In this document: positions 61,924-64,000 of the stretch, piece after piece
Layout: every line of letters begins with the position of its first letter
How positions within the stretch are numbered: the stretch's first letter is position 1
Assembly (NCBI RefSeq): GCF_020166395.1
Contig: NZ_JAIQXU010000002.1
Span: forward strand, 186,001-250,000
DNA length: 64,000 bases
From: Deinococcus betulae
GTDB taxonomy: Bacteria > Deinococcota > Deinococci > Deinococcales > Deinococcaceae
Direction: 5' to 3'
Program-made: the position numbers and the translations under genes
Notes under the pieces: model-generated
The model's database searches: none
Told to the model about the DNA's origin: nothing
Seen by the model: the letters and a program-made list of their open reading frames with translations, nothing else

Positions 61924-62723
61924 TGTCACCGGACATCTTGAGGCTGGGTGGCCGCACCTTTACCTCGCGCCTGATGCTGGGCACTGGGAAATTCACAGAC
62001 TTTGAGGTGATGCGCGGCGCCCTGGAGGCCAGCGGCACCCAGATTGTCACGGTGGCCATTCGGCGGGTCGAACTGCGGGCCCCCGGCCACGACGGCCTGC
62101 TGGACGCGCTGAACTGGGACCACCTGCAACTGCTGCCCAACACGGCGGGCTGCCGCACCGCTGCCGAGGCCGTGCGGGTGGCCCGCCTGGCCCGCGCCGC
62201 CACCGGGACACCCTGGGTGAAGTTGGAGGTTATCCCTGACGCCCGCTGGCTGCTGCCGGACCCGGTAGCCACCCTGCGCGCCGCCGAGGAACTGGCGGCT
62301 GACGGGTTCGTGGTGCTGCCCTACGTGCAGCCTGACGCTGTCCTAGCGCGCGCCCTGGAAGCGGCGGGCTGCGCGGCGGTGATGCCCCTGGCCAGTCCGA
62401 TTGGCACAGGACGGGGCCTGCGCACCCCGGACCTGCTGACGACTGTGCTGGACGGCGCCGGCGTGCCCGTGGTGGTGGACGCTGGCCTGGGCGTACCCAG
62501 CGACGCCGCACAGGCACTGGAACTGGGGGCCGACGCGGTGCTGGTCAATACCGCTATCGCCGAAGCCCGCGACCCGGTGGCCATGGCCCACGCTTTTGCG
62601 CTGGGGGTGCAGGCCGGGCGCGCGGCGTTTCTGGCCGGACGCATGGCGCCGCGCGCCCACGCCAGCCCCAGCAGTCCGGTGCAGGGCGTGCCCCGCCTGC
62701 CCGACCCGGAGGTGCCGCTCTGA
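61923..62723 (+). CDS. thiG: thiazole synthase
   Basis: 266 residues. It builds the thiazole phosphate from 1-deoxy-xylulose 5-phosphate, dehydroglycine and ThiS thiocarboxylate. Motifs: [16 protein letters not shown] near the start, [29 protein letters not shown] with the Schiff-base Lys100, and [31 protein letters not shown] at the phosphate site. Its last base-pairs overlap the thiO start. Confidence 0.96.
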   Translation: MSPDILRLGGRTFTSRLMLGTGKFTDFEVMRGALEASGTQIVTVAIRRVELRAPGHDGLLDALNWDHLQLLPNTAGCRTAAEAVRVARLARAATGTPWVKLEVIPDARWLLPDPVATLRAAEELAADGFVVLPYVQPDAVLARALEAAGCAAVMPLASPIGTGRGLRTPDLLTTVLDGAGVPVVVDAGLGVPSDAAQALELGADAVLVNTAIAEARDPVAMAHAFALGVQAGRAAFLAGRMAPRAHASPSSPVQGVPRLPDPEVPL

Positions 62724-63664
62724 TGCCCGCAGCTTCTTCTGCGTCCGGCACGCGAACAGGGCCGCCCGAGGTCATCGTGGTGGGCGGCGGGCTGATAGGC
62801 GCGCTGGTCGCCTTTACGCTGCGTCAGGCCGGGGCCGACGTGCTGGTGCTGGATGCCGGGCGACCGGGGGCGGCGTGGCGCGCGGCGGCCGGGCTGCTGA
62901 CCCCAGACGGTGAGGGCCTGCGGCAGAGTCCTCTCTGGACCGGCGCCCAGGAAAGTCTGCGGCGCTGGCCCCGCCTGGCGCAGCGCCTCGAAGCAGTCAG
63001 TGGCCAGCCGGTCTTTTTTCGTGAAGGGGTGAGACGCCTCCAGACAGAAGGGCCGGCCCAGGTCACCCCCGGCGAAGGCTCCTTGCACCCACCGTCGGTG
63101 GTCGGCGCGGCCCGCTGCCACGTGCCGGTGCTTCCGGCGCGCGTGCTGGCGCTGACGCCAGGGCCACGTGGAGTGGGGGTCGTGACCGACCAGGGCCACT
63201 GGACTGCGCCGACTGTGGTGCTGGCCGCCGGAGTCTGGAGCGCCGCCTTCGGGGTGAGGGTGCGGGCGGTGCAGGGACAGGCGCTGCGGCTGGCTTCTGC
63301 GCTGAACTGCGGGGCAGTGTACGGCCCGCCCGCACGCGGATTTGCCCGCTACGCCCTGACCCGCCCGGACGGGGTCTATGTGGGCGCGACCTCCCGCGCG
63401 TCGTGGCGCGTTACCCCGGACGAGCACGCCGCCCGCTGGCTGCGCGGGGTGGCCCGCCAACTGGTGCCGGGCGCCGCCACAGGCCGCGCCACGGCCCTGG
63501 TGGGCCTGCGGCCTGTCACCGCCAGCGGGCAGCCGCTGGTCGGGCCGCATCCAACGTTGCCGGGCGTGGTGGTGGCTACAGGGCACGGGCGGCACGGCGC
63601 CCTGCTGGCCCCGGTTACCGCCCAGCAGGTGCTGACGTTGGTGCAGGCGGGGGTGCGCGCATGA
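62723..63664 (+). CDS. thiO: glycine oxidase of thiazole synthesis
   Basis: 313 residues. FAD enzyme of the DAAO family that oxidises glycine to dehydroglycine for ThiG. The dinucleotide-binding [15 protein letters not shown] (17-31) is preceded by a ~15-residue polar extension. Later motifs are [12 protein letters not shown] and, near the C-terminus, [21 protein letters not shown] and [13 protein letters not shown]. Presence of thiO rather than thiH implies the oxygen-dependent route. Four-base overlap with thiD. Confidence 0.92.
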   Translation: MPAASSASGTRTGPPEVIVVGGGLIGALVAFTLRQAGADVLVLDAGRPGAAWRAAAGLLTPDGEGLRQSPLWTGAQESLRRWPRLAQRLEAVSGQPVFFREGVRRLQTEGPAQVTPGEGSLHPPSVVGAARCHVPVLPARVLALTPGPRGVGVVTDQGHWTAPTVVLAAGVWSAAFGVRVRAVQGQALRLASALNCGAVYGPPARGFARYALTRPDGVYVGATSRASWRVTPDEHAARWLRGVARQLVPGAATGRATALVGLRPVTASGQPLVGPHPTLPGVVVATGHGRHGALLAPVTAQQVLTLVQAGVRA

Positions 63665-64000
63665 CGGTGCCGGTAGCCCTGACCATCGCCGGGTCCGATT
63701 CGGGGGGCGGCGCCGGGATTCAGGCTGACCTGAAGACCTTCGAGGCCTACGGGGTGTACGGCACCAGCGTGCTGACCCTGATCACTGCCCAGAACACCTG
63801 CGGGGTGCGCGGCGCGTGGCCGCTGCCGCCCGAGCAGGTGGTGGCCCAGCTGGAAGCGGTGCTGAATGACTTTCCGGTGGCGGCGGTCAAGACAGGCGCA
63901 CTGGGCAGCGCCGCCACCGTCAGCGCGGTTGCTGGCGTCCTGAGGAACCGCGACTTGCCCCTGGTCGTGGACCCGGTGATGCTGGCCAAAAGCGGCGACC
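63661..64000 (+). CDS. thiD: hydroxymethylpyrimidine/phosphomethylpyrimidine kinase, 3' end cut by window edge
   Basis: 113 residues visible from ATG 63661. Ribokinase-fold enzyme that phosphorylates HMP and HMP-phosphate to the pyrophosphate used by ThiE. The opening [20 protein letters not shown] and [14 protein letters not shown] are the family signature; [16 protein letters not shown] and [15 protein letters not shown] follow. The C-terminal phosphate-binding region lies outside the window. Confidence 0.95.
   Translation, partial: MTVPVALTIAGSDSGGGAGIQADLKTFEAYGVYGTSVLTLITAQNTCGVRGAWPLPPEQVVAQLEAVLNDFPVAAVKTGALGSAATVSAVAGVLRNRDLPLVVDPVMLAKSGD

Overview
The window looks like a chromosomal segment of a Deinococcus species. 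It is very GC-rich, and several genes have a TANNNT -10 box exactly six bases before the start codon, the signature of leaderless mRNAs common in that genus. It also carries small dispersed non-coding repeats and many lipoprotein or secreted hydrolases. The species cannot be named from the sequence alone.

Layout. 1-5.8 kb: the end of a HEAT-like protein, a phosphodiester-glycosidase lipoprotein, and two chitin-directed lipoproteins (GH18 and GH19) with related chitin-binding modules. 5.8-8.5 kb: a kynurenine operon (kynU-kynA) preceded by a leaderless 40-codon ORF with adjacent Trp codons. 8.6-20.2 kb: a DinB-fold protein, small secreted or lipoproteins of unknown role, a TPR protein, two members of a secreted carboxypeptidase-regulatory-like family, an M14 carboxypeptidase and an S8 protease, the last two sharing a C-terminal PPC domain. 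20.3-27.5 kb: signalling and regulation (an EAL phosphodiesterase, a TPR protein with a degenerate GGDEF-like domain, an IclR-type regulator, and a large BTAD/AAA/TPR regulator). 27.8-32 kb: a frameshifted and an intact member of the same secreted family, a two-domain exported protein, and a 70-aa protein.

32.1-50.7 kb is the most unusual part. Eight co-directional genes include five full-length proteins of 744-847 aa, one N-domain-only relative and one more distant relative. All have a shared N-terminal domain followed, in the long ones, by tandem beta-sandwich-like segments, and none has a signal peptide. Interleaved are a phospholipase-D-superfamily protein and, last, a protein fusing a class II terpene-cyclase-like alpha-barrel to an ABBA/DMATS-like prenyltransferase domain. 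I do not recognise this locus as a described system.

51-58.5 kb is an allantoin/glyoxylate cluster: malate synthase A, an IclR regulator, a divergent second malate synthase, allantoate amidohydrolase, allantoinase and (S)-ureidoglycine aminohydrolase. Ureide breakdown yields glyoxylate, which malate synthase condenses with acetyl-CoA. Two genes here appear to start at CTG. 58.8-64 kb is a TPP-riboswitch-controlled thiamine operon, thiC-thiE-thiS-thiG-thiO-thiD (thiD cut by the right edge).

Two cross-cutting patterns stand out. First, a promoter motif (CATCGGNCCATCATCC, then 9 bases, then TANNNT) lies upstream of three members of the secreted family and of the 70-aa gene. Second, four copies of an 80-145 bp intergenic repeat share terminal inverted repeats, and three of them keep an internal hairpin with a 7-base loop although its stem sequence differs.
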